The position numbers and the translations under genes are program-made. From positions 1-14,189 of the forward strand of contig JAEZCZ010000092.1 of assembly GCA_023433305.1 (NCBI GenBank): 14,189 nt of DNA. The letters are read 5' to 3'. The notes under the pieces were generated by a model, which saw only the letters and a program-made list of their open reading frames with translations, did not search any database and had not been told where the DNA came from. Shown here piece after piece: positions 14,186-14,189 of this stretch; position 1 is the first letter of the stretch, and every line of letters starts with the position of its first letter. The DNA comes from Pseudomonadota bacterium (GTDB lineage Bacteria > Pseudomonadota > Alphaproteobacteria > Sphingomonadales > Sphingomonadaceae).

Positions 14186-14189
14186 CTCT

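Noticed and set aside
1..14189. Mobile elements, tRNA/rRNA, CRISPR or toxin-antitoxin genes
   Set aside because: No transposase or integrase motifs, no spaced direct repeats, no cloverleaf-like segments, and gene gaps are too small to hold them.

Overview
The window is G+C-rich, densely packed chromosomal DNA. Its gene content suggests an alphaproteobacterium, most likely Sphingomonadales (Sphingomonas/Erythrobacter-like). The reasons are the YfgM-like/BamB pair, the ubiA, alkD, rsmE and plant-type gshA neighbourhood, and the style of the small proteins. This is a judgement from sequence features; no search was run. I see no tRNA, rRNA, CRISPR array, transposase or phage gene, and no gene-free stretch over 300 bases. 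The longest gap is about 127 bp, between the VOC gene and soxR.

Left part (1-3228). The 3' end of an unrecognised gene meets a convergent, leftward pair: selO (protein AMPylase) followed by astD (arginine succinyltransferase pathway). The stops of the unknown gene and astD share one CTAG.

Middle (3272-8953, all rightward). An alpha/beta hydrolase overlaps a GT4 glycosyltransferase by ATGA. A YfgM-like membrane-anchored protein then overlaps the lipoprotein BamB by GTGA; this pair belongs to protein export and outer-membrane protein assembly. Next is a large multi-spanning protein with a C-terminal isoprenylcysteine-methyltransferase-like domain of unknown substrate.

Right part. ubiA (ubiquinone synthesis) runs leftward and is divergent from alkD-rsmE-gshA (DNA base repair, 16S rRNA methylation, glutathione synthesis). 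Beyond gshA, a VOC/glyoxalase-like gene runs leftward and is divergent from soxR. Their intergenic region holds an 18-bp sequence differing at one base from the SoxR box at E. coli soxS. The window closes with a small exported protein of unknown role.

The most interesting part is 11407-13771: glutathione synthesis beside a SoxR-controlled VOC enzyme, which looks like a small redox-stress module. SelO at the left is also redox-linked in other bacteria, but this copy has only one cysteine, so the intramolecular disulfide switch reported for E. coli SelO cannot form.
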